Of a DNA stretch of 64,000 nucleotides, positions 54,614 to 62,528 are shown piece by piece. The notes under the pieces are model-generated. The model did not search any database, was not told the DNA's origin, and saw only the letters and a program-made list of their open reading frames with translations. How positions within the stretch are numbered: the first letter of the stretch is position 1; each line of letters begins with the position of its first letter. Position numbers and translations under genes: made by a program. The stretch is taken from contig NZ_FSRT01000001.1 in the NCBI RefSeq assembly GCF_900143015.1, positions 1,612,001 to 1,676,000 of the forward strand. Reading direction: 5' to 3'. This stretch comes from Fibrobacter sp. UWB11 (GTDB lineage: Bacteria; Fibrobacterota; Fibrobacteria; Fibrobacterales; Fibrobacteraceae).

Positions 54614-57456
54614 TTTTTACTCTCCCAGGACAACAACAGGTTATTCAGCCGAGAAGTCAACATGACACTACCGCCATAGCACAAATGGTCTTCATCTACG
54701 GCCATTAAGTTCGTGTAATCATGTTCACCCATTTTATTTTCATCCATCACAACAAAATTCGGGTATTCTTTATTCAGCGATTCGAGTTCGCTAATCAACT
54801 TTTTCGCAGAACTGCGGCGCAAGCCATAACGTCCAAACGCACCCGTTTTCGCATAGCCCGGGCTCTGCGGGAAAATAAGGCCCACAACACGGATATTTTT
54901 CTTTGCAGCAGCCTTGATAATGGATACAAGAGCGGCCTTGCTATCGTCAATCAAATTCCTATGTTCATCGAGATAGCTGCTATCCTGTTCAATTTCAGGT
55001 TCATCACGCCACGAATGGCAAATCGCATTCGCATAGCGGCCACGATCTTTCATGTAATGGCTTTCATCCGACGAGCCCACAGCACTTTCGGTATATTCCA
55101 ACAAGCCTTCCGGATAGCCATCGCTCCAGTAATCATGATTTGCATCATAGATGTAGCCAGGATAATTCAAGAAATCCGTATAGAAAAAGTTATCGCCATC
55201 AGGGCCATCTACTTTATGCCAAAAATCAATATCAAGCGAAACAACAATATACTTGAGATTCTTCATGTGCTTCAAAATATAGCGGTCCAAGAAATCTCGG
55301 GACATGTAAATGGAATTGGGCGTTTGTCCAAAATTCACGGCAAAGAATCGCTTGTCAAACAGCGAAGGCGTTACGCCAAACATCGGTCGCGACGAGCCCA
55401 AGATAACCACGTTCGCAGAATCGCGATACTTCCAAAGAAGGTTCATCTTGTAGCGCATGATAACAGATTCCCACTTGTCCGAAGGGCGCAAATAAACGCC
55501 TGCACTATCAGGATCAAGTTTACTCTTTTCGGGAACATAAACCTTTTGGCTCCAGACACTCGGGTGCCAAAGTTCATCGCCCTCCACCAAATCAGTCACG
55601 GTTCCATCGCCCACATTTATAAGGACCACTTTTGCATGGGCACCATTGGCATTCGTAAGCGTTGCGACGATAAAGCCGCCATTAGGCTCCGGACTTGTAT
55701 AATTCAAAACCCATTCCGCATGGTCAAAGCTATAGCCAACCGGAGCCGCAATCGTCTTAATCAGTTTACCTGTGCTATCGGCAATCAGCAAACGTTCATG
55801 CGTTCCGTAGCTTTCCCCCACAAAATCGGCACCGGTCTTACCGCCAAAATCGAGGAACGAGACGCGTTTGGTACCATCATTGGCAAGCGACACATTGCAA
55901 GCCTGTTCCCCGTTATACCACACCGTATCGCGACCATTCGCAAGCGATCCATTTGCACCAGCAATACGCGCACGCAGCAACCGCGCGCCCGTCACGGCAA
56001 GTTTATTATCGCCAGAAATCCCGCCATGGTACGCACCATCAAAAAGTTTTTGCGGAGTTCCGAAACGACCATTGGCATACTTCACCTGCCAAGTACTCTT
56101 CGACTTGAACGAGGATTCATCCTTATTGTTTCCGGCATCGGACACATAGACAATCACCGTATCGCCATTTTCAAGCACTCGCCAACGCGGGATAGAAACA
56201 TTCCCTTTCACATTGACTTTCAAAGGCTTTGCATAAACAGTCGAAAGCGCACGGATATAAGCCTCGGATTTTCCCGAGACACCTTCCATTCCCGTGCAGA
56301 ACACGACAAGCCTTCCATCCGGAGAAATATCGGGATGGTAAGAATCAATCGTATCAGAAATTTCAGTAACCGAAAGCGTTCCGTTGACATAATCGACAAA
56401 CGCCAAGTTGCCAGACACATCGTTACGGAACACGAGCTTTGTACGGTACGTTCCCAGATTATCCTTGATAAGCGTAGCACTTGCCATCGGGATGATTCGG
56501 CTATCACGCGCCTTGCCGTCGCGCCCCATCCACACCGCATTCGCAATTTTTCCAAACGCAATACGGAACCCCAAATACTCCGACTTTGCAGCCGACGTCA
56601 CGATATAGACATCACCGCGATTGTAGAGTTTTATTGCCGACGGTTCATTGCGGTAGCTCCCGCCCTTAATAACACGTTCGCCAAGAACGCCGCCATCAGG
56701 GCCACCCACGTAATTCGTAATCGTCGTATCCTTGAAATAGCCAAGCCAATCAGAAACCCATTCCTTTACGTTTCCGCCCATATCGCAGAAATCTCCACGA
56801 AGGCGTGGGTACGAGCATACTTTTTGCGGTTCAAACCCAGAATTCTGGGCATTCCATTCACCGGAGGGGTTCCAGTCACGATCGGCAGCCATCAACCATT
56901 CCGCTTCGGTCGGCAAACGGTAAGCATCCACTTCGGGGTGAAAAACAAGCCCTTCCATTGAGATGCAATTCCCGTTGGCATCAAAAGCAGTCGAGGAGTA
57001 AGTGTAAGCGGTATCGTAGCCTTCGCGCTTGCTACGTTCGTTCGAAAACAGCACAGCATCGTAATAGGTCACTTTTGTCACAGGCAACAAATCTGAATTT
57101 TCGCCATTGCAACGTTCATCAAAAGTAGTCCCCATAATAGACTTGAACTCGGCACAAGTAACCTCGTGCATGCCCATGGAAAAATCATAATTCAAAGCAG
57201 CACGCAACTGCGGGCGTTCACTCGCCTTTGCTGCCGAAGCATACGTGCCCAAATACGAAAGCGTTCCGCCGCTCGAATTTCTGACCTTCGAGGCTTTGAT
57301 AACAATCAATCCGTCATGGACATTATCATTTTCTACAGGAGCATTGAGCCAAACGTGATCACCATAAAAAGTGTCACAACCAGCAAGAACGAGCAAAAAC
57401 GGTACTAAAAAAAGTACCTTTTCAAGGAAAAAAGGATGTGCAAAATACTTAGACAT
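54610..57456 (-). CDS. TIGR02171-type Fibrobacter paralogous lipoprotein (copy 1 of 4)
   Basis: Lipoprotein of 948 residues with a longer N-terminus, lipobox VLAGC (Cys about 28). FGE/SUMF1-like part (about 70-320: MHEVTCAEFKSIMG, VTYYDAVLFSNERSK, YRLPTEAEWLMAAD, MGGNVKEWVSDW, RVIKGGSYRNEP, EYLGFRIAFG), propeller (about 345-660: YHPDISPDGRLVVFCTG, YNGEQACNVSL, FLDFGGKTGADFVGE, THERLLIADSTG) and SGNH-like domain (about 690-948: ILGSSRPMFGVTP, VSLDIDFWHK, DEDHLCYGGS). A good AAGGAGA ribosome site precedes ATG 57456; a near-copy of this leader lies 54 bp further upstream. First of four tandem paralogs, so likely the founder of the array or its promoter-proximal member. Confidence 0.8.
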   Translation of the reverse strand: MSKYFAHPFFLEKVLFLVPFLLVLAGCDTFYGDHVWLNAPVENDNVHDGLIVIKASKVRNSSGGTLSYLGTYASAAKASERPQLRAALNYDFSMGMHEVTCAEFKSIMGTTFDERCNGENSDLLPVTKVTYYDAVLFSNERSKREGYDTAYTYSSTAFDANGNCISMEGLVFHPEVDAYRLPTEAEWLMAADRDWNPSGEWNAQNSGFEPQKVCSYPRLRGDFCDMGGNVKEWVSDWLGYFKDTTITNYVGGPDGGVLGERVIKGGSYRNEPSAIKLYNRGDVYIVTSAAKSEYLGFRIAFGKIANAVWMGRDGKARDSRIIPMASATLIKDNLGTYRTKLVFRNDVSGNLAFVDYVNGTLSVTEISDTIDSYHPDISPDGRLVVFCTGMEGVSGKSEAYIRALSTVYAKPLKVNVKGNVSIPRWRVLENGDTVIVYVSDAGNNKDESSFKSKSTWQVKYANGRFGTPQKLFDGAYHGGISGDNKLAVTGARLLRARIAGANGSLANGRDTVWYNGEQACNVSLANDGTKRVSFLDFGGKTGADFVGESYGTHERLLIADSTGKLIKTIAAPVGYSFDHAEWVLNYTSPEPNGGFIVATLTNANGAHAKVVLINVGDGTVTDLVEGDELWHPSVWSQKVYVPEKSKLDPDSAGVYLRPSDKWESVIMRYKMNLLWKYRDSANVVILGSSRPMFGVTPSLFDKRFFAVNFGQTPNSIYMSRDFLDRYILKHMKNLKYIVVSLDIDFWHKVDGPDGDNFFYTDFLNYPGYIYDANHDYWSDGYPEGLLEYTESAVGSSDESHYMKDRGRYANAICHSWRDEPEIEQDSSYLDEHRNLIDDSKAALVSIIKAAAKKNIRVVGLIFPQSPGYAKTGAFGRYGLRRSSAKKLISELESLNKEYPNFVVMDENKMGEHDYTNLMAVDEDHLCYGGSVMLTSRLNNLLLSWESKK

Positions 57457-57552
57457 TTTCTCCTTAAAAATAGCTTTTTAGGCTAACCCAAACCACTCGT
57501 TCTCTAGCCGTTTTCCCCTTAAAAACAGCCTTTCATCAATTAAAATAAGTAA
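57457..57552 (-). promoter_or_regulatory. Leader region with duplicated ribosome-site sequence
   Basis: The minus strand holds GCTATTTTTAAGGAGAAAA directly before the ATG and a near copy GCTGTTTTTAAGGGGAAAA at 57511-57529 with no start codon after it. The duplicate may be a relic of a lost start or a standby ribosome site. No convincing promoter or terminator is seen, so the tandem array may be read through from upstream genes. Confidence 0.4.
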
Positions 57553-58275
57553 TCAAAATGGATTTGGCAATCTATTTTTCGCTATAGTTTGATTTGCATC
57601 AATTCCCGGATATTCGGGGAAAAATTCTTCTGCCATGCGGTACCACGTGAGCGCGCGCGGAATGTCTGTTTCGAGGTAGAGATTGCCGATATCAAAAGCC
57701 GCAAGACCTACGAACTGTCGCGCTTCGAGCGGTTTAAATTCAAGACCGGTCCATCGCCCATCCTTGTATTTTTCGCGATATTCCGCATCTGTGTACGAAT
57801 ACCCTCGGAGATTCGGCTCCAAATTCACCAAACTATCCGCAAAATGATAGCGTAAAAAAACATGCCCCGGGAGGAGAATGGCGTCGAGATGCAAGCCGCG
57901 CGATTCCGCCACCATGAGCGCAAGCCACGAAAGCCCCATGCAACCGGATTTTTGATTTTCGAGAACGCGAAGCGGGAGCACAGACTCTTTTGCAATAGCA
58001 GCCTCGCCTGCCCCTGCAAATTCGATATTCCAGAATTCCCATAGCAATTTTTTGAGGGAACCCAACGTATCGCGGGAAGCGGCAACACTGCTATCAAAAA
58101 ATGCAAGGCCCTTACTCCAATCACTGACGGAATCCAAGCAAGAAGGCGCACGCTCTTCGAAAACGCACGCCATTTCGCGATAGCTCATTTTATCGAAACG
58201 TCCGCTCCAAAGCAGAAGCGAAAGCGCAATCACGAACGCCGCAAGGAACAAAGGCCAGAAGAAACGCGCGAGCAT
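57553..58275 (-). CDS. Transglutaminase-like (SirB1/Transglut_core2 type) membrane-anchored protein
   Basis: Protein of 240 residues with one N-terminal membrane helix (about 3-24). The core has Cys in KSGCMGLSWLALMVAESRG, His in LLPGHVFLRY and an Asn/Glu segment LVNLEPN, in the order and spacing of the SirB1/Transglut_core2 family (GxCxGlxxL and PGHxxxR). A TPR-like helix pair (AAFDIGNLYLETDIPRALTWY) ends the chain. Whether it cleaves, crosslinks or only binds peptides is not known. It lies 16 bp after the AlgX-like gene and upstream of the TIGR02171-type array on the same strand, so a shared envelope role is likely. Confidence 0.7.
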   Translation of the reverse strand: MLARFFWPLFLAAFVIALSLLLWSGRFDKMSYREMACVFEERAPSCLDSVSDWSKGLAFFDSSVAASRDTLGSLKKLLWEFWNIEFAGAGEAAIAKESVLPLRVLENQKSGCMGLSWLALMVAESRGLHLDAILLPGHVFLRYHFADSLVNLEPNLRGYSYTDAEYREKYKDGRWTGLEFKPLEARQFVGLAAFDIGNLYLETDIPRALTWYRMAEEFFPEYPGIDANQTIAKNRLPNPF

Positions 58276-58291
58276 AAATGCGCCGAAGACG

Positions 58292-60247
58292 CTACAGTCC
58301 GTCCCATTCCATCGGGCTTTGCCAGAAGTCGCGAGCAGTCATCATGTAAATCACAAGACGCTTGCTTAGCATGTCCTTCTTCATTTTCTTTAAGCGGGCA
58401 CGGACACCAGGGCCGCCGCCCCAGCTCGTAAGCACTTGCACATCGAGCCCTGTTGCATACGCAAGCAAGGAACCCGGGCCACCGCTCTTCTGGTCCACAG
58501 ATTCAAACACGCCCGTGAACGAATCGCCCATCAAAAGAATCGGTGCATTTTTGCCGCCCTTGTACGGCTTGTCGCCCTTGTAGATTTTCATTCCAGCAAG
58601 AGTGTCAGCCGGATATTTAGACTTTTCCTTATCGGCCAAGTGAGCGACCAAATCGCCTTCGCGGAGCACGACCGTATCCTTCATCACAAGGCTACCCGGT
58701 TGCGGGTTCGCATCAGCATACCAGCTGTACTGCGTCACGCGAGTTGCAAGCAGTTCCATCGCGGCAAGCATACCCGGCAACGCCCAATGCGTATCGTAAC
58801 GCTGGTAGCTGTAATGAGGCGGTTCATCGCCCATGCGTGCAACCATCAATAACGGGTAAAGGTCCAACACATCAATGCCAGCAGCAAGCATTTCGCGGAT
58901 AAATTCACGACCGTTCACATTCACGCACAAATCTGCAGGAGTCCCCTGCACAAGTTTGTCCGCATAAATTTCTTCTTTTACAGGAATCGGCACGACCAAG
59001 AGCTGAACGTTCATCGAATCCAGATACTGCTTGAGTTCAACCATTCGCGGGAGCGGGTTGTGAAGGCTATCCTGACCGCTAATTTTATCCGCAACGAGGT
59101 AGTTTGCATTACGGCGGAACCAAAGCATGCCGTTGTCAGACCAGGCATTCTGTTCCTTCGGGAGTTTTGCAAGTTTTTTCTTTAACGCTTCGCGGAACTT
59201 CTTGGTTGCAGGCGTTGCAGGGCAACTATTTTCAAGCGATGCAAGCGTTTCCAAACGGGCATAGGAACTCGTATCAAGCGTAAGGTTTACAGGTACAACT
59301 TCACCTGCAGCAGCCAAAGAATCTGCAACAACGGCAGCACGCAACTGTTCATCCGTCAAGCGGAATGCAGGCACTTCAAAAGCAACCCACATCGGGCTAC
59401 CCATCGGGTTACCGCGCATCACGGCAAATGGACGATTTGCACGGGAATTTTCCCAAATAGCGCCTGGAGTATGTTGTTCCAAATCGGTATTCAAAGTCGG
59501 GTACCAATACGATGAAAGCGTGCGAGCCCAGTTCATCGCTTCTTCGCTATTCATTTCGGCAGTCATGTAATAATTCAAGACCTCAGCCGATTCGCCACCC
59601 GAAACAAACTTGAGTTTTCCGTAGAACGGAGCGCGGCCAGTCCAAACAGCAGGCATCACTTCGACCCACCATTCGATTTTGCCCTGATTATCACCCGTTC
59701 CGGGCACACCCCACAAACGGCTCACCGTCTGGAAAGCACGGAACACATCGGGCTCATCCCATTTAACCGCTTCGACTTCGTTCAAGGACTTTGCAAGCGA
59801 GTCATCCCCCGTTTGCGCATAGAGAATCTTTGCAAACGGTTCCCATGCAATCGGAGCTACACCCGCGACAGCCTCAGGCTCGTATTCCGAAATTGAATCG
59901 AGCATAGGGAACGGATAATCAGCAAGTTTTGCATTCGCGTTCTTGCCCGTGTAATTTTCAGGTTTTTCATCCATACCCGCCATGCGGATAGGGTTCGAAA
60001 AATACGCCGCGAAATCAAGAGCCGCAAGTGTCGGCTTTTCGACGACGCGTACCTGTTTATCCCTGTCGAGCACACGCATTTCGAATACGGTTACTGGAGC
60101 CGCATAAGTCGGAATGTGTACTGCCGGGGCTACAGATTCAGCAGCCTGCACAGAAGGATTGACAGACGGTGCAGCACAAGAGGCCGCAAGGAGCATGCCG
60201 GCCGAAAGCCCAGCAAAGCAAAGAACGGATGTAGATATTTTTTTCAT
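58292..60247 (-). CDS. AlgX/AlgJ-like SGNH-domain lipoprotein (putative polysaccharide O-acetylation)
   Basis: Protein of 651 residues; signal peptide with lipobox-like LAASC (Cys about 24). The N-terminal half is not recognised. The C-terminal half (about 350-651) resembles the ALGX/ALGJ SGNH-hydrolase-like domain: WFRRNANYLVADK, LVVPIPVKEEIYADKL, the DxHW motif at Asp485-His487 (YDTHWALPG) and, after it, Ser576 in LLMGDSFTG. Asp-His before Ser is the permuted order known in AlgJ/AlgX, which acetylate alginate in the periplasm. No MBOAT-type AlgI is in the window, so the acyl donor is unknown. Start ATG 60247 or GTG 60253; no strong ribosome site. First gene of the 44.5-60.2 kb run. Confidence 0.7.
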   Translation of the reverse strand: MKKISTSVLCFAGLSAGMLLAASCAAPSVNPSVQAAESVAPAVHIPTYAAPVTVFEMRVLDRDKQVRVVEKPTLAALDFAAYFSNPIRMAGMDEKPENYTGKNANAKLADYPFPMLDSISEYEPEAVAGVAPIAWEPFAKILYAQTGDDSLAKSLNEVEAVKWDEPDVFRAFQTVSRLWGVPGTGDNQGKIEWWVEVMPAVWTGRAPFYGKLKFVSGGESAEVLNYYMTAEMNSEEAMNWARTLSSYWYPTLNTDLEQHTPGAIWENSRANRPFAVMRGNPMGSPMWVAFEVPAFRLTDEQLRAAVVADSLAAAGEVVPVNLTLDTSSYARLETLASLENSCPATPATKKFREALKKKLAKLPKEQNAWSDNGMLWFRRNANYLVADKISGQDSLHNPLPRMVELKQYLDSMNVQLLVVPIPVKEEIYADKLVQGTPADLCVNVNGREFIREMLAAGIDVLDLYPLLMVARMGDEPPHYSYQRYDTHWALPGMLAAMELLATRVTQYSWYADANPQPGSLVMKDTVVLREGDLVAHLADKEKSKYPADTLAGMKIYKGDKPYKGGKNAPILLMGDSFTGVFESVDQKSGGPGSLLAYATGLDVQVLTSWGGGPGVRARLKKMKKDMLSKRLVIYMMTARDFWQSPMEWDGL

Positions 60248-60275
60248 TTTCACGTAAGGAATTATAATAAATGTT

Positions 60276-60340
60276 TAGCTATTAGTTATTGGATGTTAGT
60301 CAATAGTTACTTGTTACTAGTTACTAGTCGTTAGTTATTT
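60276..60340. repeat. Degenerate TAGTTACTAGT tandem repeat
   Basis: Several imperfect copies of a 7-8 bp unit (TTAGTTAT, TAGTTACT, ACTAGT) lie between the divergent AlgX-like and TM2 genes. A similar array follows the TM2 gene at 60656-60690. Function unknown. Confidence 0.65.
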
Positions 60341-60414
60341 GTTGATTTTCTGCTATTGGCTAATTGATCTTTTTGCAACGCAAATGGATTGACTTCGAAA
60401 AAAATTTTGCGGTC

Positions 60415-60444
60415 TTGTAATCCCCATATTTTCTAAATTATATA
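60415..60444 (+). promoter_or_regulatory. Possible promoter of the TM2 gene
   Basis: TTGTAA (60415-60420) and TTATAT (60438-60443), spacer 17 bp, 24 bp before the start codon at 60468. Confidence 0.5.
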
Positions 60445-60467
60445 TCATAAAAAAACAAGGAGTCTTT

Positions 60468-60659
60468 ATGCCGTCTACAGGTGAACACAATAAGTGGATT
60501 GCTCTCGCCCTCTGTATTCTGCTCGGATACCTGGGCATGCACCGTTTTTACGAAGGTAAAATTTGGACCGGAATCTTGTGGCTTTGCACCGCAGGACTAT
60601 TTGGCGTTGGAGTCATTGTCGATGCCATTTTGATTGTTTTGAAACCGGAACATTACTAA
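60468..60659 (+). CDS. TM2 domain protein
   Basis: Protein of 63 residues made of a single TM2 domain: WIALALCILLGYLGMHRFYEGK forms the first helix with the family motif G-x-x-G-x-H-R-F-Y, a short GK/I-W-T turn, and VGVIVDAILIV the second helix ending near Lys-Pro-Glu. TM2 proteins are small inner-membrane proteins of unknown function. Ribosome site AAGGAG 8 bases before ATG. It stands between two repeat arrays and may be cotranscribed with rdgB, 38 bp downstream. Confidence 0.85.
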   Translation: MPSTGEHNKWIALALCILLGYLGMHRFYEGKIWTGILWLCTAGLFGVGVIVDAILIVLKPEHY

Positions 60660-60690
60660 TTAGTTATTAGTCAATAGTCAGTAGTTATTA
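60656..60690. repeat. TAGTTATTAG-type tandem repeat between TM2 and rdgB
   Basis: TAATTAGTTATTAGTCAATAG... with four imperfect units, like the array at 60276-60340. It starts in the stop codon of the TM2 gene. Confidence 0.65.
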
Positions 60691-60697
60691 GATTAAT

Positions 60698-61324
60698 ATG
60701 AAACGTTTATTTGTTATCGCGACCGGTAGTGCCGGAAAAATTAGAGACTTCGCCCACATTTTGGGAACCGACCATTACGAATTCAAGACATTAAAAGATA
60801 TCGGTTTCGACGAAGACATTATCGAAGACGGCAATACCTTTGCCGAGAACGCCATCATCAAGTCGAACACAACGGCTCAATGGCTCGCCAAGCGCAACAT
60901 CGAAGCAACAGTTCTCGCCGACGACTCTGGTCTTGAAGTTTTCGCACTGAACGGCGAACCGGGCATTTACAGCGCCCGCTACTGCGGAAAGCACGGCGAT
61001 GACGAAGCCAACAACGTCAAGTTGATGCAAAAGCTCGAAGGCATCGAAGACCGCAAGGCCCGCTACTTCTGCGCGCTCTCGTACCAGACCGTCACGAAGA
61101 ACGAGAATGGTGAATTTGTCATCAGCAAGCCGATTATTTTCGAAGGCGAATGCCGCGGCGAAATCAACCATGCACCCGTTGGCGACATGGGCTTTGGCTA
61201 CGATCCGCTTTTTGTCCCGGATGGTGAAACCAGAACGTTCGCGCAGATGGAACTTGAAGAAAAGAAAGTCATCAGCCATCGCGGTAATGCAATTAGAGCA
61301 TTGAAGAAAGCCCTCGGGAAATAA
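60698..61324 (+). CDS. rdgB: XTP/dITP diphosphatase (RdgB/HAM1)
   Basis: House-cleaning nucleotide phosphatase of 208 residues that hydrolyses ITP, XTP and deaminated dNTPs to monophosphates. Signature blocks: VIATGSAGKIRDF (T/S-x-N/G-K type start), DDSGLEVFALNGEPGIYSARY, YFCALSYQ, GECRGEI, GDMGFGYDPLFVPDG, FAQMELEEKKVISHRGNAI. All catalytic positions look intact (Lys in GK, Glu, Asp in ADDSGL). In family members the first motif is T-x-N-x-G/K; here the Asn is Ser-Ala-Gly, a common variant. No strong ribosome site (short AT-rich leader with repeats). Confidence 0.9.
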   Translation: MKRLFVIATGSAGKIRDFAHILGTDHYEFKTLKDIGFDEDIIEDGNTFAENAIIKSNTTAQWLAKRNIEATVLADDSGLEVFALNGEPGIYSARYCGKHGDDEANNVKLMQKLEGIEDRKARYFCALSYQTVTKNENGEFVISKPIIFEGECRGEINHAPVGDMGFGYDPLFVPDGETRTFAQMELEEKKVISHRGNAIRALKKALGK

Positions 61325-61349
61325 AAAGCATAATCCACATTTTTTCAAT

Positions 61350-61436
61350 TGTCATGCCGGACTCCGTTCTCTTTGACCACTTAGAACTTTAGTTCTTACG
61401 TGGTCATGATCCGCGTATGGGGACGGCATCGCCATT
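61350..61436. repeat. GTCATGCCGG-type nested palindrome after rdgB
   Basis: Outer arms ATGCCG (61353-61358) and CGGCAT (61423-61428) enclose an inner hairpin GACCAC-AGAACT / AGTTCT-GTGGTC at 61375-61405. This dispersed palindrome is of the same family as those at 25338-25565. It may help end the rdgB transcript. The rest of the 181-bp gap is AT-rich, probably with the promoter of the dus gene. Confidence 0.7.
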
Positions 61437-61505
61437 CTTAGTTGAAAAAAGATTAATACATTTACTATTGCATTTGTAAAAAACAAGGTCCGCAAAAATC
61501 GCGCC

Positions 61506-62528
61506 ATGCTAAAAGTTCTATTCGCACCGCTACAAGGTTACACGACGGGCATTTATCGAAAAGCCCACGCTGAAATCTTTGGCGGTGTTGATGCTTATTA
61601 CGCTCCATTCTTGCGAATCGAGAACGGAAAGCCGCGCGAAAAGGACTTGCGAGATTTAAATTCGTTTGATGGGAATGCGCGCGAGATTCCGCAGATTATT
61701 GCAAACAGCGTAAGCGAATTTAAAATTCTCGCAGACGTACTAATCGCCAAAGGCTACACGGAAATCGACTTCAACATGGGATGCCCCTTCCCGATGCAAG
61801 TCAATCGCCATCGTGGTGCAGGTATTTTAAGCGATGTGCAAGCAGTCCAACAAATCATGGACGAAATTGCGAAATTATCTAGCACCACAAACGAAACAGC
61901 ACAGGCAAATGCAAAAAAAACTGCGCCGATAAAAATTTCCGTGAAGATGCGTCTCGGGCAAGAATCCCCTAGCGAAGCATTTGCGCTCCTCCCTATTCTA
62001 AACGAAGCTCCGCTTACACAAATTACGCTCCACCCGCGACTCGGCAAGCAGCAATACAAAGGCGCAATTGATTTCAAATCATTTGAAAAATTTTATGAGG
62101 AATGCCGCCATCCGCTCGTTTACAACGGCGACATCACAACAATTTCGCAAATTTACGAAATGGAGCGCCGCTACCCCAAACTCGCAGGTGTGATGATTGG
62201 CCGCGGGTTGCTCGCACGCCCTAGCCTAGCTGCTGAATACAAAGTACAACGCGAAAATGCCGATGTTCAGGATGTTCAAGATGTTCAAGATGTTCGCAAA
62301 AATTGTGCCATAAGTGAAACAGATTTCACAAACAAACTTTTTCAAATGCATCAAGCGATTTTCGACAACGCTTGCAAAACGTATCAAGGCGATAGCCAAA
62401 TTCTCTCGCACGTTCAAAGTTTTTGGGAATATCTCGAGCCCAGCATTTCCAAGAAGATATTCAAGAAAATCAAAAAAGCAGGCAAACTCAGCGAATATCA
62501 ACAAGCAATTATCGAGATGAGGGGATGA
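61506..62528 (+). CDS. tRNA-dihydrouridine synthase (Dus family)
   Basis: FMN enzyme of 340 residues reducing uridines in tRNA. Visible: APLQGYTTGIYR start, the catalytic Cys in IDFNMGCPFPMQVNRHRGAGIL, KISVKMRLGQ, ITLHPRLGKQQYKGAID, LVYNGDI and GVMIGRGLLARPSL, in normal order with a C-terminal helical domain. Between about 253 and 266 is a short microsatellite DVQDVQDVQDVR (62262-62297, four 9-bp copies) not part of the family. The exact subgroup (DusA, B or C) cannot be told by eye. The radical SAM gene overlaps its stop by 4 bp (ATGA at 62525). Confidence 0.85.
   Translation: MLKVLFAPLQGYTTGIYRKAHAEIFGGVDAYYAPFLRIENGKPREKDLRDLNSFDGNAREIPQIIANSVSEFKILADVLIAKGYTEIDFNMGCPFPMQVNRHRGAGILSDVQAVQQIMDEIAKLSSTTNETAQANAKKTAPIKISVKMRLGQESPSEAFALLPILNEAPLTQITLHPRLGKQQYKGAIDFKSFEKFYEECRHPLVYNGDITTISQIYEMERRYPKLAGVMIGRGLLARPSLAAEYKVQRENADVQDVQDVQDVRKNCAISETDFTNKLFQMHQAIFDNACKTYQGDSQILSHVQSFWEYLEPSISKKIFKKIKKAGKLSEYQQAIIEMRG

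Noticed and set aside
54721-56961. Plus-strand frame of 746 codons opposite TIGR02171-type copy 1
   Set aside because: Similar antisense frames occur opposite all four paralogs, as expected from shared codon use; it has no start signal and no motif.
46137-57456. Formylglycine-generating enzymes for sulfatases
   Set aside because: The fold motifs are there, but the catalytic cysteine pair is missing and no sulfatase gene is nearby.
57457-57552. Terminator between the transglutaminase-like gene and the TIGR02171-type array
   Set aside because: The only inverted repeat (GGCTA/TAGCC) has a 5-bp stem with a 19-base loop and no T-run.
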